Below, one piece after another: positions 52,034-60,043 of a stretch of DNA of 64,000 nucleotides. Source of the stretch: Afipia sp. Root123D2 (GTDB lineage Bacteria > Pseudomonadota > Alphaproteobacteria > Rhizobiales > Xanthobacteraceae). Position 1 is the stretch's first letter. Each line of letters starts with the position of its first letter. The DNA lies in NCBI RefSeq assembly GCF_001425835.1, contig NZ_LMDP01000004.1, positions 62,001 to 126,000 of the forward strand. The letters are read 5' to 3'. The position numbers and the translations under genes are program-made. Under the pieces are notes generated by a model. That model saw nothing but the letters and a program-made list of their open reading frames with translations. It was not told the origin of the DNA and did not search any database.

Positions 52034-53467
52034 GTGGCAGTTGTACAGGAACCAGAGACCTACGCCACGTCGTGGCTACCGTTTCTCGACCGGACGCGCA
52101 CCATCGCGCGGCCCGGATATAGCCGATGGATGGTGCCGCCAGCGGCACTCTGCGTCCATCTTTGTATCGGTCAGGCCTACGCCTTCAGCGTATTCAATCT
52201 GCCGATGACGAAATTGCTCGGTATCTCGCAGTCGGGGCCGGGCGACTGGAAGCTCACCGAACTCGGATGGATTTTCTCCATCGCGATGCTGTTCCTCGGC
52301 CTGTCGTCGGCGGTGTTCGGCCGTTGGGTTGAAGAAGGCGGCCCCCGCAAGGCAATGTTCACCGCGGGCATCTGCTGGGCCAGCGGCTTCCTGATTTCCG
52401 CCCTCGGCGTGAAATTCCACCAGCTCTGGATGATCTATCTCGGCTACGGCGTGATCGGCGGCTGCGCACTCGGCATCGGCTACATCTCGCCGGTCTCGAC
52501 GCTGATGAAGTGGTTCCCGGATCGTCCCGGCATGGCCACCGGCATGGCGATCATGGGCTTCGGCGGCGGCGCGCTGATCGCATCTCCGCTGTCGGTCTGG
52601 CTCATGAGCAAGTTCTCCAGTTCGACCGATGTCGGTGTGTTCAACACCTTCGTCATTCTCGGTTGCGTCTACTTCTGCTTCATGATGTTCGGTTCGCTGA
52701 TCGTGCGCGTTCCGGCACCGGGTTGGAAGCCGGAAGGTTATGTTCCGGCGACGACGGCGTCGAAGCTGATCACCAAGAACGACGTCTACGTCTACGACGC
52801 GATCAAGACTCCGCAGTTCTGGCTGATCTGGGTCGTGCTGTTCCTCAACACCACGGCCGGCATCGGTGTGCTCGGTCAGGCATCGGCGATGAGCCAGGAA
52901 ATGTTCCCCGGCCACATCACCCCGATCGCCGCGGCAGGTCTTGTCGGTCTGATGAGCTTGTTCAACATGGGCGGGCGGTTCTCCTGGGCGTCGCTGTCGG
53001 ACTTCATCGGACGCAAGAACACCTACTTCGTCTATATGACGCTCGGTTTCATCCTCTACGTGACCGTGCCTTATGCGGGCGGAACCGGCAATGTCGTGCT
53101 GTTCGTGATCTGCTTCCTGATCATCGTCAGCATGTACGGCGGCGGCTTCTCGACCGTGCCTGCCTATCTGCGTGACATGTTCGGCACGCGTTACGTCGGC
53201 GCCATCCACGGCATCCTGCTCACCGCATGGTCGGCGGCAGGCATCGCGGGACCTGTGCTCATCAACTACATCCGTGAGTATAACGTCACCCATGGCGTTC
53301 CGAAAGCGCAGGCCTACAACGTCACGATGTACATCATGGCGGGTCTCCTCGTGATCGGCTTCATCGCCAACTTCTGCGTCAAGGCCGTCGACAAGCGGTA
53401 TCACATGAAGACGCGGGAAGAGGCGGATGCCGGTGGCATGCAGCCACAAGGCGCGCCTGGGTCATAA
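52034..53467 (+). CDS. OFA-family MFS antiporter (oxalate/formate type)
   Basis: A 477-residue major facilitator with twelve predicted helices. The start PGYSRWMVPPAALCVHLCIGQAYAFSVFNLPMTK (read as SRWMVPPAALCVHLCIGQ) is typical of the OFA family, as is the length of the charged central loop (about residues 220-250). GMAIMGFGGGALI and ASLSDFIGRKNTYF are further marks. The best-known member exchanges oxalate2- for formate across the inner membrane. The GTG at 52034 has GGAGG 8 bases upstream. Two small membrane-protein genes follow within 200 bases and are probably in the same operon. Substrate is inferred from family only. Confidence 0.9.
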   Translation: MAVVQEPETYATSWLPFLDRTRTIARPGYSRWMVPPAALCVHLCIGQAYAFSVFNLPMTKLLGISQSGPGDWKLTELGWIFSIAMLFLGLSSAVFGRWVEEGGPRKAMFTAGICWASGFLISALGVKFHQLWMIYLGYGVIGGCALGIGYISPVSTLMKWFPDRPGMATGMAIMGFGGGALIASPLSVWLMSKFSSSTDVGVFNTFVILGCVYFCFMMFGSLIVRVPAPGWKPEGYVPATTASKLITKNDVYVYDAIKTPQFWLIWVVLFLNTTAGIGVLGQASAMSQEMFPGHITPIAAAGLVGLMSLFNMGGRFSWASLSDFIGRKNTYFVYMTLGFILYVTVPYAGGTGNVVLFVICFLIIVSMYGGGFSTVPAYLRDMFGTRYVGAIHGILLTAWSAAGIAGPVLINYIREYNVTHGVPKAQAYNVTMYIMAGLLVIGFIANFCVKAVDKRYHMKTREEADAGGMQPQGAPGS

Positions 53468-53479
53468 GAGCAAACTTCG

Positions 53480-53641
53480 ATGCGCAGCTCCGCAGAGATT
53501 GATACGCCGATCCTGACGCTACTGATGATCTGGGCGACGTATCACATCCTGCGGCTGCGCGCGGAATTCAAACCACGGCATCCGTCGGCGATCGAGGTCG
53601 CCGCGGAGACTGCCGGAACCGGCAATCCACCGGGAGGATGA
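53480..53641 (+). CDS. small membrane protein following the OFA antiporter (53 aa)
   Basis: A 53-residue protein (ATG at 53480, TGA at 53639-53641), 12 bases after the antiporter stop. Residues about 10-26 (ILTLLMIWATYHILRL) form one short membrane helix, followed by a polar tail. No family is recognised. It lies between the antiporter and another small membrane protein, so all three are probably co-transcribed and may associate. Too short for routine gene finding; the call rests on start position, open frame and the helix. Confidence 0.55.
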   Translation: MRSSAEIDTPILTLLMIWATYHILRLRAEFKPRHPSAIEVAAETAGTGNPPGG

Positions 53642-53647
53642 GGCACC

Positions 53648-53782
53648 ATGCAAAACAACACCATGCAGAACGTCGAAGAAACCAGCACCCTGAGACTGAT
53701 CCTTGCCTGGAGCGTTGCGGGAATCCCGCTGCTCGCCGGCGTCATCCAGACGCTGCTCAATGCAATGAAACTGTTCCAGTGA
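53648..53782 (+). CDS. small membrane protein, probable MFS transporter small subunit (44 aa)
   Basis: A 44-residue protein, ATG at 53648 preceded by GGGAGG 8 to 13 bases upstream. After a polar start it holds one hydrophobic helix (LRLILAWSVAGIPLLAGVIQ) and the basic end LLNAMKLFQ. The pattern R-L-I-x-x-W-x-x-x-G-I-P-L-x-x-G-V-x-x-T-L is like the very short proteins annotated as small subunits of MFS transporters, found next to oxalate/formate-type carriers. Its position right after an OFA antiporter gene fits. A second, distal M (MQNVEE) is an alternative start. Confidence 0.7.
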   Translation: MQNNTMQNVEETSTLRLILAWSVAGIPLLAGVIQTLLNAMKLFQ

Positions 53783-53790
53783 TTAAAATT

Positions 53791-53819
53791 CGCCCGTGAT
53801 CGACTGACCACGGGCGTTT
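53791..53819 (+). terminator. hairpin terminator after the small membrane proteins
   Basis: CGCCCGTG (53791-53798) pairs with CACGGGCG (53809-53816) around a 10-base loop, then TTT. It ends the antiporter operon. Confidence 0.65.
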
Positions 53820-53861
53820 ACCAGGTTCGGTTTCGGCCGAGCCGTGAATATCCCCAGACCT

Positions 53862-53897
53862 CGGCCAATCCGCGTCTTCGCGGGTTGGCCGTTTTTT
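53862..53897 (+). terminator. second, stronger Rho-independent terminator
   Basis: A 13-bp stem (53862-53874 with 53879-53891, one G-T pair) with TCTT loop and six T residues. It reinforces the end of the antiporter operon just before the convergent universal stress protein gene. Confidence 0.85.
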
Positions 53898-53908
53898 ATG
53901 AGGACTGC

Positions 53909-54412
53909 TCAGTCGCGCACGGCGTGGAGGTGGGGGCGCTCGCGGCGCAGGCGGACCAGATTGTTGGAGTGATGGCTTCGCGTGTCGGGCGTCTCGATGG
54001 CGATCAGCACACTGCACGGCGCATGATTGAGAACCGACGCGCCGACTGATCCCGACAGCCAGCGCGCCAGCGCGCTGCGGCTGCGATGACCGAGCACGAT
54101 CAGGTCCGCGCCCATGCCGCGCGCCAGCAGGTCGATCTCGACCGCCGGGCTGCCGATCTTGATCTCCGCCGTTGCGACCAGCCGGCGGCGCCGGAGTTCG
54201 GCGAGGCCGTCCTCGAGCAGTTGCTCGATCCGCGTTCGTTCGATGTCCGGGATGAAGGTCATGCCTTCGACCGCAAGCGTCGCTTCGGCGGGATTGACGA
54301 TCGCCACCAGGTGGATGCTCGACTGGCACAGGCGGCCGAGATCTCCGGCCTGCCGCAGCGCCTCGTCGCCGCTTCTCGATCCGTCATATGCGACGAGGAT
54401 GTTGCGATACAT
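53909..54412 (-). CDS. universal stress protein (UspA family)
   Basis: A 167-residue single-domain Usp. YRNILVAYDGSRSGDEALRQA is the typical first strand and nucleotide loop, and ADLIVLGHRSRSALARWLSGSVGASVLNHAPCSVLI contains the ATP-site region (read: DLIVLGHRSRS, then LSGSVGASVLNHAPC). In the canonical G-x2-G-x9-G-S motif the second Gly is Ser here, so ATP binding may be weakened. Usp proteins help survival under starvation and oxidative stress. The C-terminal 25 residues are a basic extension. It stands alone, divergent from the LysR gene. Confidence 0.88.
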   Translation of the reverse strand: MYRNILVAYDGSRSGDEALRQAGDLGRLCQSSIHLVAIVNPAEATLAVEGMTFIPDIERTRIEQLLEDGLAELRRRRLVATAEIKIGSPAVEIDLLARGMGADLIVLGHRSRSALARWLSGSVGASVLNHAPCSVLIAIETPDTRSHHSNNLVRLRRERPHLHAVRD

Positions 54413-54595
54413 GCTTGCGATTCCTGCGTTGGTGTCCGCCGTACGGCGTGGTGGGCGAGAGGTCGCGAAGCACTCGTCCGGGTCGGCCGCCGCTATCCCG
54501 GTATGGCTGATTTGAAGGCTAATCTCGATTTTAGTTTTGACAAACGAATGTTATTGCCGGTTAATATCGACATATTAGATTTTCGAGGAAGAGCC

Positions 54596-55486
54596 ATGGA
54601 TACCGAACTTGCGCGGACGTTTCTGACGGTGGTGAGCGCCGGAAATTTCATCGGCGCGGCGGACCGTCTGCACGTCAGCCAGTCCACGGTCAGCACCCGC
54701 ATCCTGACGCTGGAAGACCAGTTGGGCTGCAAGCTGTTCGTCCGCAACAAGGCCGGGACCATCCTGACCAATGCCGGCCGCCAGTTTCAGCGCCATGCCA
54801 CCGCGCTGGTGCGGACGGTCGAGCAGGCGCGCCATGACATCGGAATCCCGAAAGGGTTTCGCGGCACGCTGGTGATCGGCGGCCGCGTCGGTCTCTGGGA
54901 AGAGTTCCTGTTCGAGTGGCTGGCGATGATGCAGAAGAATAGCCCGGATCTGTCGATGCGCGCCGAGATCGGCTTCGAGTCCGACATCATGCAGGGACTG
55001 GTCGAGGGGCGCGTCGATATCGGCGTGATGTATACGCCGCAAAGCCGCCCGGGCCTGAAGGTCGAACAGTTGTTCGAGGAAAAGCTGATCCTCGTCTCCA
55101 CCAACCCGCGCGCCAAACCCGAGCCGCAGAACGGCTACGTCTATGTCGATTGGGGTCCGGAGTTTCAGGCTCGGCACAGCGCATGTTTTCCGAACTATGT
55201 CGGCCCCGCGCTCACCGCCAATGTCGGCTGGCTGGGGCTGCAGCACATTCTTCAGAACGGCGGGGCAGGCTATTTCCCCAAGCGCAGCGTGCAGCCGCAT
55301 TTGAGATCGAAGGAACTGACGGCGGTGCGCGGCGCGCCGGAATTCTCTCTTCCGGCCTACGCGGTTTATCCGCTCGAACACGACGCCGATATTTTTGGCG
55401 ATGCGTTGCAGGTGATGCGGGGAATTTCCGATTCCAAGAAGTCGGGAAAATCGATCAAGGGCATCACCAACATCCGGTTGGGGTGA
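54596..55486 (+). CDS. LysR-family transcriptional regulator
   Basis: A 296-residue LysR-type regulator. The helix-turn-helix (LARTFLTVVSAGNFIGAADRL, then VSQSTVSTRI) fills residues 1-60; the effector domain begins near GTLVIGG. The end (SKKSGKSIKGITNIRLG) is basic. The ATG at 54596 with GAGGA 7 bases upstream is chosen; the frame is open to 54086 but that is the shadow of the stress-protein gene. A TTGACA at 54537-54542 may be its -35 box. It could regulate the universal stress protein, the antiporter operon, or neither. Confidence 0.88.
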   Translation: MDTELARTFLTVVSAGNFIGAADRLHVSQSTVSTRILTLEDQLGCKLFVRNKAGTILTNAGRQFQRHATALVRTVEQARHDIGIPKGFRGTLVIGGRVGLWEEFLFEWLAMMQKNSPDLSMRAEIGFESDIMQGLVEGRVDIGVMYTPQSRPGLKVEQLFEEKLILVSTNPRAKPEPQNGYVYVDWGPEFQARHSACFPNYVGPALTANVGWLGLQHILQNGGAGYFPKRSVQPHLRSKELTAVRGAPEFSLPAYAVYPLEHDADIFGDALQVMRGISDSKKSGKSIKGITNIRLG

Positions 55487-55748
55487 GAGGCAGGCCGGAG
55501 ACGCTGCACCGGTTGGAGCGCGGGTGTGTGGGCAGGCGGGCCAGTCCCGCCCGGCGTGCAGGCCCGGCAATTTCGGCCCTGCGGCGCGGCAAGCGCGCAT
55601 CCGGTCATATCGGCTAATTCGATTTCATCGGTTGATACTTGTGATTTGTAAAATGGGAAGATGATCCGGTGATTTGCCGGCGGACAAGACGCCTGCGCAA
55701 CACGGATGCGCGCCCCGCGATGGCGCGCCGATGACCGGAGACGTCGCC

Positions 55749-55922
55749 ATGCGGCTGCTGATGGATCGCAGTTTCATACTGACCATTCTCGCCGTGGTGG
55801 TGTTCGCCACGATCCTGGCGTTCGGGCTCGGGGCGTCTGCGGAACTGATCTGCACGATTCTCGGCCTGGGGGTGGTCACCGCGGTCGCCGAAAACCACTT
55901 CAGATCGCAAAGACCGACCTGA
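55749..55922 (+). CDS. small two-helix membrane protein (57 aa)
   Basis: A 57-residue protein with two hydrophobic helices (SFILTILAVVVFATILAFGLG, and LICTILGLGVVTAVAEN; read in parts of under 20) and a basic tail HFRSQRPT. GGAG lies 8 bases before the ATG at 55749; the ATG at 55731 is an alternative giving six more residues. I recognise no family. It sits about 100 bases before an ECF sigma factor gene on the same strand but outside the promoter found for that gene, so a regulatory link is possible but unproven. Confidence 0.55.
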   Translation: MRLLMDRSFILTILAVVVFATILAFGLGASAELICTILGLGVVTAVAENHFRSQRPT

Positions 55923-55976
55923 AAACCGCATTTTCCTGAACTTCCGCTAGAATAACCGGGCAATTCGCCTTTGGCC

Positions 55977-56006
55977 GGGAACCTTTTTCCTTTGCCGCCA
56001 TCCAAC
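55977..56006 (+). promoter_or_regulatory. ECF-type promoter, copy 1 (before the sigma factor gene)
   Basis: GGGAACC (55977-55983), 15-base spacer, CATCCAAC (55999-56006). The same two boxes with the same spacer recur at 56731 and 59046. The end of the element lies 20 bases before the sigma factor ATG, suggesting autoregulation. Confidence 0.7.
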
Positions 56007-56026
56007 CCGGCAAAGAGGAGATTGTC

Positions 56027-56725
56027 ATGGAGCAATCACAAGGCCGGCGTGCCGTTGCTATTCCTGCCGGGCTGGACGACGCCGAACTGGTCCGTCTCGC
56101 CGTGGCCGGCGAGGGCGGGGCGTTTCGCGCCATCATGCAGAAATACAACCAGCGGCTCTATCGCGTCGCGCGCAGTATCCTGCGCAACGACAGCGAGGCC
56201 GAGGATGCCGTGCAGGAAGGCTACCTGCGGGCCTTCACCCATCTGGGCAGCTTTCGCGGCGAGTCGAGCCTGTCGACCTGGCTGTCGCGCATCGTGATGA
56301 ATGAGGCGCTCGGCCGGCTCAGGTCACGGCGCGCCACGGTTGAGATCGATACTTTCGAGCGGCAGGAAACCGCGGCGCAGATCATTCCGTTTCCTCTCGC
56401 ATCACAATCCGACGATCCGGAACGTACAATGGCTCAGCGCGAACTTTTGAATCTGGTCGAGCAGGCCACCAACAATCTTCCCGAGGTCTATCGCATTGTC
56501 TTCGTCACGCGGGTGATCGAGGGCATGAGCGTGGAAGATACCGCCGAGCTTCTCAGCATCCGGCCGGAAACCGTCAAGACGCGGCTGCACCGCGCGCGGC
56601 GTCTGGTGCGCGAGCAACTCGACAAGCAGATCGGCCCGGTGCTGATGGACGCGTTTCCGTTCGCCGGCCGCCGCTGCGAGCGCATGACCGGCGCGGTGAT
56701 GAAGCGGCTCGGCTTCGACGACTGA
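56027..56725 (+). CDS. ECF-family RNA polymerase sigma factor
   Basis: A 232-residue extracytoplasmic-function sigma factor. Region 2 is about residues 25-100 ([26 protein letters not shown], then [13 protein letters not shown]), region 4 about 150-205 ([26 protein letters not shown], then [20 protein letters not shown]). A linker of about 45 residues joins them, and a C-terminal tail (about 206-232) with a Cys follows. AGAGGAG precedes the ATG. No anti-sigma factor is seen next to it. A GGRAACC-N15-CATCCAAC promoter precedes this gene, folE and the DUF4142-cupredoxin pair, so these are its likely targets. Confidence 0.93.
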   Translation: MEQSQGRRAVAIPAGLDDAELVRLAVAGEGGAFRAIMQKYNQRLYRVARSILRNDSEAEDAVQEGYLRAFTHLGSFRGESSLSTWLSRIVMNEALGRLRSRRATVEIDTFERQETAAQIIPFPLASQSDDPERTMAQRELLNLVEQATNNLPEVYRIVFVTRVIEGMSVEDTAELLSIRPETVKTRLHRARRLVREQLDKQIGPVLMDAFPFAGRRCERMTGAVMKRLGFDD

Positions 56726-56730
56726 TCGCC

Positions 56731-56760
56731 GGAAACCTTTTCGCACCTCGACCATCCAAC
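56731..56760 (+). promoter_or_regulatory. ECF-type promoter, copy 2 (before folE)
   Basis: GGAAACC (56731-56737), 15-base spacer, CATCCAAC (56753-56760), starting 6 bases after the sigma factor stop and ending 60 bases before the folE ATG. Confidence 0.7.
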
Positions 56761-56820
56761 CCGACACCGATCCATCAGAAAGCTCGGCGCTGTATGGCGC
56801 TGGCTACAGGAGATGATCCG

Positions 56821-57441
56821 ATGAGTTCAAACGTGCAGCCGCTGGAGCGGACCAAAATTTCGGACACCGAGCCCGGACGCCCGCGCCGCTCTGAAGTCGA
56901 AGCGGCGTTCCGCACCATCATCCGCTGGACCGGTGACAATCCGGAGCGCGATGGCCTGATCGAAACGCCGAGCCGGGTGGCGCGCGCGTTCGAGGAATTT
57001 TTCATCGGCTATTCGCAGAATCCCGTCGAGATCCTGAAAAAGACCTTCGAGGAAATCGAAGGCTACGATGAGATGATCGTGCTGCGCGGCATCCGGTTCG
57101 AAAGCCACTGCGAACACCACATGGCGCCGATCGTCGGCAAGGCCTGGGTCGCCTACATCCCGAACGGCCGGGTGGTCGGCATCAGCAAGCTCGCCCGCGT
57201 CGTCGAGACGTATGCCAAGCGGTTGCAGATTCAGGAAAAGATGACGGCGCAGATCGCCAACACCATCAACGATGTGCTCAAGCCGCAAGGGGTGGGTGTC
57301 ATCATCAAGGCAACCCACCACTGCATGACGACTCGCGGCGTTCACAAACCTGACACGGACCTCGTCACCAGTCGTATGCTCGGCTGCTTTCGCGACAACG
57401 CGATCACCCGCCAGGAATTCCTCGGAATGGCGGCGGAGTAA
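56821..57441 (+). CDS. folE: GTP cyclohydrolase I
   Basis: A 206-residue cytoplasmic enzyme converting GTP to dihydroneopterin triphosphate, the first step of folate (and pterin) synthesis. The zinc ligands Cys97 and His100 (ESHCEHH) and Cys168 (HHCMTTRGV) are present, so it is the zinc-dependent type IA form. [15 protein letters not shown] and [14 protein letters not shown] are family marks. The ATG has AGGAG 8-9 bases upstream. An ECF-type promoter precedes it, unusual for a folate gene; it may be a stress-induced copy. It is followed by the Rieske-flavoprotein gene after 33 bases. Confidence 0.95.
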   Translation: MSSNVQPLERTKISDTEPGRPRRSEVEAAFRTIIRWTGDNPERDGLIETPSRVARAFEEFFIGYSQNPVEILKKTFEEIEGYDEMIVLRGIRFESHCEHHMAPIVGKAWVAYIPNGRVVGISKLARVVETYAKRLQIQEKMTAQIANTINDVLKPQGVGVIIKATHHCMTTRGVHKPDTDLVTSRMLGCFRDNAITRQEFLGMAAE

Positions 57442-57474
57442 TCGCCGCCGCTGCCAGGATGCATGGAGACAATC

Positions 57475-59007
57475 ATGTCGCAGGATAACGTCGCCCCCGG
57501 CGGTCCGGACCTCACGCGCGGCGTCTCGCCCGCCGACTTCGCTGGCAACAAGATGGTTGGCCATGTCGGCGATCAGGAGGTGCTGCTGATCCGTACCGAT
57601 GACGAGATTTTCGCCATCGATGCTCATTGCAGCCACTATCACGCGCCGCTGGTCGACGGACTCGTGGTCGGCGCCAGTGTCCGTTGTCCGTGGCACCATG
57701 CCTGTTTCGATCTGAAAACCGGCGAGGCGACCCGTGCGCCGGCGTTCAATCCGCTGGCGTGCTGGAATGTCGAGCAGCGTGACGGCCTGATCTTCGTCTA
57801 CGGCAAGCGCGACGAACCGCAGCCGCAGGCCGCGACGGCTAAGGCCGCTGCGCCGGAAAAAATCGTTATCGTCGGCGGTGGTGCCGCGGGTTTCGCTGCG
57901 GCCGACATGCTGCGGCGGAAAGGTTTCGGCGGCAGCATCGTCATGCTGAGCCGGGAGGGCGGGACGCCGGTCGATCGTCCCAACCTGTCGAAGGATTATC
58001 TCGCCGGCAGCGCGCCGGAAGACTGGATGCCGCTGCGGCCGGACGACTGGTACGTCGAAGCCGGCATAGAGTTGCACAGCGATGCCGACGTTTCAGGCAT
58101 CGATACCGCAGCGCACCGGGTGACGACGGCGAACGGAAAAGCCTTTTCCTATGACCGGTTGTTGCTTGCAACCGGCGCGGAGCCCGTTCGCCTGACCGTC
58201 CCCGGCGCGGAGCTGCCGCATGTGCATACCCTGCGTTCGCTTGCCGACAGCCGCGCCATCATCGACGCAGCCAAGAGTGCGCGCCGCGTCGTGGTGGTCG
58301 GGGCGAGTTTCATCGGGCTGGAAACCGCCGCCGCGCTGCGCGCTCGTGATCTCGAAGTTCATGTGGTCGCGCCGGAACAGCGGCCGATGGAGCGCATCCT
58401 CGGGCCCGGCATGGGCGATTTTGTCCGCGCGCTGCACGAGGAGCATGGCGTCGTTTTCCATCTCAACGACACGGTCACCGCCATCGAGCCGAAACGTGTC
58501 GTGCTGAAAAGCGGTGCGGCGATCGAGGCCGATCTCGCGGTGGTCGGCATCGGCGTCCGGCCACGGCTGGATCTTGCGGAACGCGCCAACCTCGCGCTCG
58601 ATCGCGGCGTCGTCGTGAACGCCTGTCTCGAGACCAGCGCCTCCGGTGTTTTCGCCGCCGGCGATATCGCGCGGTGGCCGGATCCTCATTCGGGCGAAAG
58701 CATCCGCGTCGAGCATTGGGTCGTCGCCGAACGTCAGGGGCAGGTTGCCGCGCGCAACATGCTCGGCGAACGCGTTGCGTTCGATGCGGTGCCGTTCTTC
58801 TGGAGCCAGCATTACGACATTCCGATCAACTATGTCGGCCACGCCGAGCGCTGGGACGAGATTTCGGTCGATGGCGATATCGCCGCGAAGGATTGCCTGC
58901 TGCGCTACAAGTCGAAGGGCCGTGTGCTCGCGGTCGCGTCGATCTTCCGCGATGTCGCGAGCCTGAAGGCCGAACTGGATATGGAAAAGGAGACGGCGGG
59001 CGTCTGA
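57475..59007 (+). CDS. Rieske-flavoprotein NAD(P)H-dependent reductase (AIFM3-like)
   Basis: A 510-residue fusion of a Rieske [2Fe-2S] domain and a pyridine-nucleotide-disulfide-type reductase. The Rieske part (about 12-110) has C52-S-H54 and C71-P-W-H74. The reductase has the FAD-binding VGGGAAGFAAA (about 135), a second NAD(P)H site VVVGASFIGLETA (about 280), and SGVFAAGDIA. Such proteins resemble ferredoxin reductases of oxygenase systems and eukaryotic AIFM3. The start at 57475 (GGAG 6 bases upstream) is preferred to an ATG at 57463. It probably moves electrons from NAD(P)H to an unknown acceptor. Close to folE; the link is unexplained. Confidence 0.9.
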   Translation: MSQDNVAPGGPDLTRGVSPADFAGNKMVGHVGDQEVLLIRTDDEIFAIDAHCSHYHAPLVDGLVVGASVRCPWHHACFDLKTGEATRAPAFNPLACWNVEQRDGLIFVYGKRDEPQPQAATAKAAAPEKIVIVGGGAAGFAAADMLRRKGFGGSIVMLSREGGTPVDRPNLSKDYLAGSAPEDWMPLRPDDWYVEAGIELHSDADVSGIDTAAHRVTTANGKAFSYDRLLLATGAEPVRLTVPGAELPHVHTLRSLADSRAIIDAAKSARRVVVVGASFIGLETAAALRARDLEVHVVAPEQRPMERILGPGMGDFVRALHEEHGVVFHLNDTVTAIEPKRVVLKSGAAIEADLAVVGIGVRPRLDLAERANLALDRGVVVNACLETSASGVFAAGDIARWPDPHSGESIRVEHWVVAERQGQVAARNMLGERVAFDAVPFFWSQHYDIPINYVGHAERWDEISVDGDIAAKDCLLRYKSKGRVLAVASIFRDVASLKAELDMEKETAGV

Positions 59008-59045
59008 CGCGCGCGCGATCTCCGCGGATTCTTTTTCGGGTTTCC

Positions 59046-59075
59046 GGGAACCTTCCTCACGGAAAACCATCCAAC
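59046..59075 (+). promoter_or_regulatory. ECF-type promoter, copy 3 (before the DUF4142 gene)
   Basis: GGGAACC (59046-59052), 15-base spacer, CATCCAAC (59068-59075), ending 60 bases before the DUF4142 start, the same distance as for folE. Confidence 0.7.
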
Positions 59076-59135
59076 CAGTGTTCAACATCCAAACAAGGCC
59101 GGCGCTGAATCAGCGACCGGCGACAGGAGTATGCC

Positions 59136-59660
59136 ATGTTCGTTCGACTGAGCGCGGTGATTGCCGCAGCGTGCCTCGTAAGCAGCGCGGCTTTTGCGCA
59201 AGGGGCCGCAAAGCCGACAGATCCACAGATCGCACATATCGCCTACACCGCTGGCGCAATCGACGTGACTGCCTCCAAGCAGGCGATTTCGAAATCCAAG
59301 AACAAGGAAGTCGTCGCGTTCGCAAAAGACATGCAGCGCGACCATGAAGCCGTGAACAAGCAGGCGCTTGATCTCGTCAAGAAGCTCAAGGTCACGCCTG
59401 AGGACAACGACACCAGCCGTTCGCTGTCCAAGCAGGCTGCCACCAAGCAGACCGAACTGGCGAAGCTCAGCGGTGCCGCTTACGACAAGGCCTACATCGC
59501 CAACGAGGTCGCCTACCACAAGGCCGTCAACGGTGCGCTGGAAACCTTGCTGATTCCGTCGGCCAACAATGCCGAACTGAAGAGCCTGCTGGAGACCGGC
59601 CTCAAGATCTTCCAGGGCCACCTTCAGCACGCCGAGCACGTTGCGGCGACGGTCAAGTAA
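59136..59660 (+). CDS. exported DUF4142 protein
   Basis: A 174-residue periplasmic protein of the DUF4142 family. The signal peptide is residues 1-21 (ending AAFAQ). The mature part is almost wholly helical: a four-helix ferritin-like bundle with DPQIAHIAYTAGAIDV, SKNKEVVAFAKDMQRDHEAVNKQ, and a C-terminal LLIPSANNAELKSLLETGL (in parts). Family members carry a conserved His in the second helix (MxxDH), present here as MQRDHE. Function is unknown. AGGAG lies 6 bases before the ATG. The ECF-type promoter and the following cupredoxin suggest a periplasmic stress role. Confidence 0.9.
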   Translation: MFVRLSAVIAAACLVSSAAFAQGAAKPTDPQIAHIAYTAGAIDVTASKQAISKSKNKEVVAFAKDMQRDHEAVNKQALDLVKKLKVTPEDNDTSRSLSKQAATKQTELAKLSGAAYDKAYIANEVAYHKAVNGALETLLIPSANNAELKSLLETGLKIFQGHLQHAEHVAATVK

Positions 59661-59670
59661 GGAGCGCGAC

Positions 59671-59991
59671 ATGCGACAAGGACGATATTTTTTCGCCTTT
59701 GCAGTCCTGGCATGGACGTTGAGTATCGTCCCGGTCCGCGCGGAGACGATCCAGGTCGTCATCGACAAGCTGGTCTTCGCGCCCGTGGAGATCAAGGCGA
59801 AGGTCGGCGACACCATCGATTGGGTCAACAAGGATATTCTGGCCCATACCGCGACAGTGAAGGGCGATTGGGACGTGCTGATCCCCGCCAAGAAGACCGT
59901 GAGCTTCGTGCTTAAGACAGCAGGCGATGTCGAGTACTACTGCCGCTTCCACCCCAACATGAAGGGGCGGATCTCGATCGCAGCGAAGTAA
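59671..59991 (+). CDS. cupredoxin (plastocyanin/amicyanin-like blue copper protein)
   Basis: A 106-residue periplasmic copper protein. The signal peptide is about residues 1-24 (ending PVRA). The type 1 copper ligands are His59 (LAHTATV), Cys91, His94 and Met97 (C-x2-H-x2-M in YYCRFHPNM), spaced as in amicyanin/pseudoazurin-type proteins. It is an electron carrier or copper-binding protein. Start at ATG 59671 with AAGGAG 6 bases upstream, 10 bases after the DUF4142 stop, so the two form an operon under the ECF-type promoter. Confidence 0.93.
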   Translation: MRQGRYFFAFAVLAWTLSIVPVRAETIQVVIDKLVFAPVEIKAKVGDTIDWVNKDILAHTATVKGDWDVLIPAKKTVSFVLKTAGDVEYYCRFHPNMKGRISIAAK

Positions 59992-60005
59992 CCGGCCGCG
60001 GTGGA

Positions 60006-60043
60006 TGCGGGCGCGTAGGTTCAGTTCCCGCTACGCGCCCGCA
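60006..60043. terminator. hairpin between convergent cupredoxin and haemoglobin genes
   Basis: A perfect 13-bp stem (60006-60018 with 60031-60043) with a 12-base loop; the right arm overlaps the last codons of the haemoglobin gene. No long T-run, but the position suits bidirectional termination. Confidence 0.55.
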
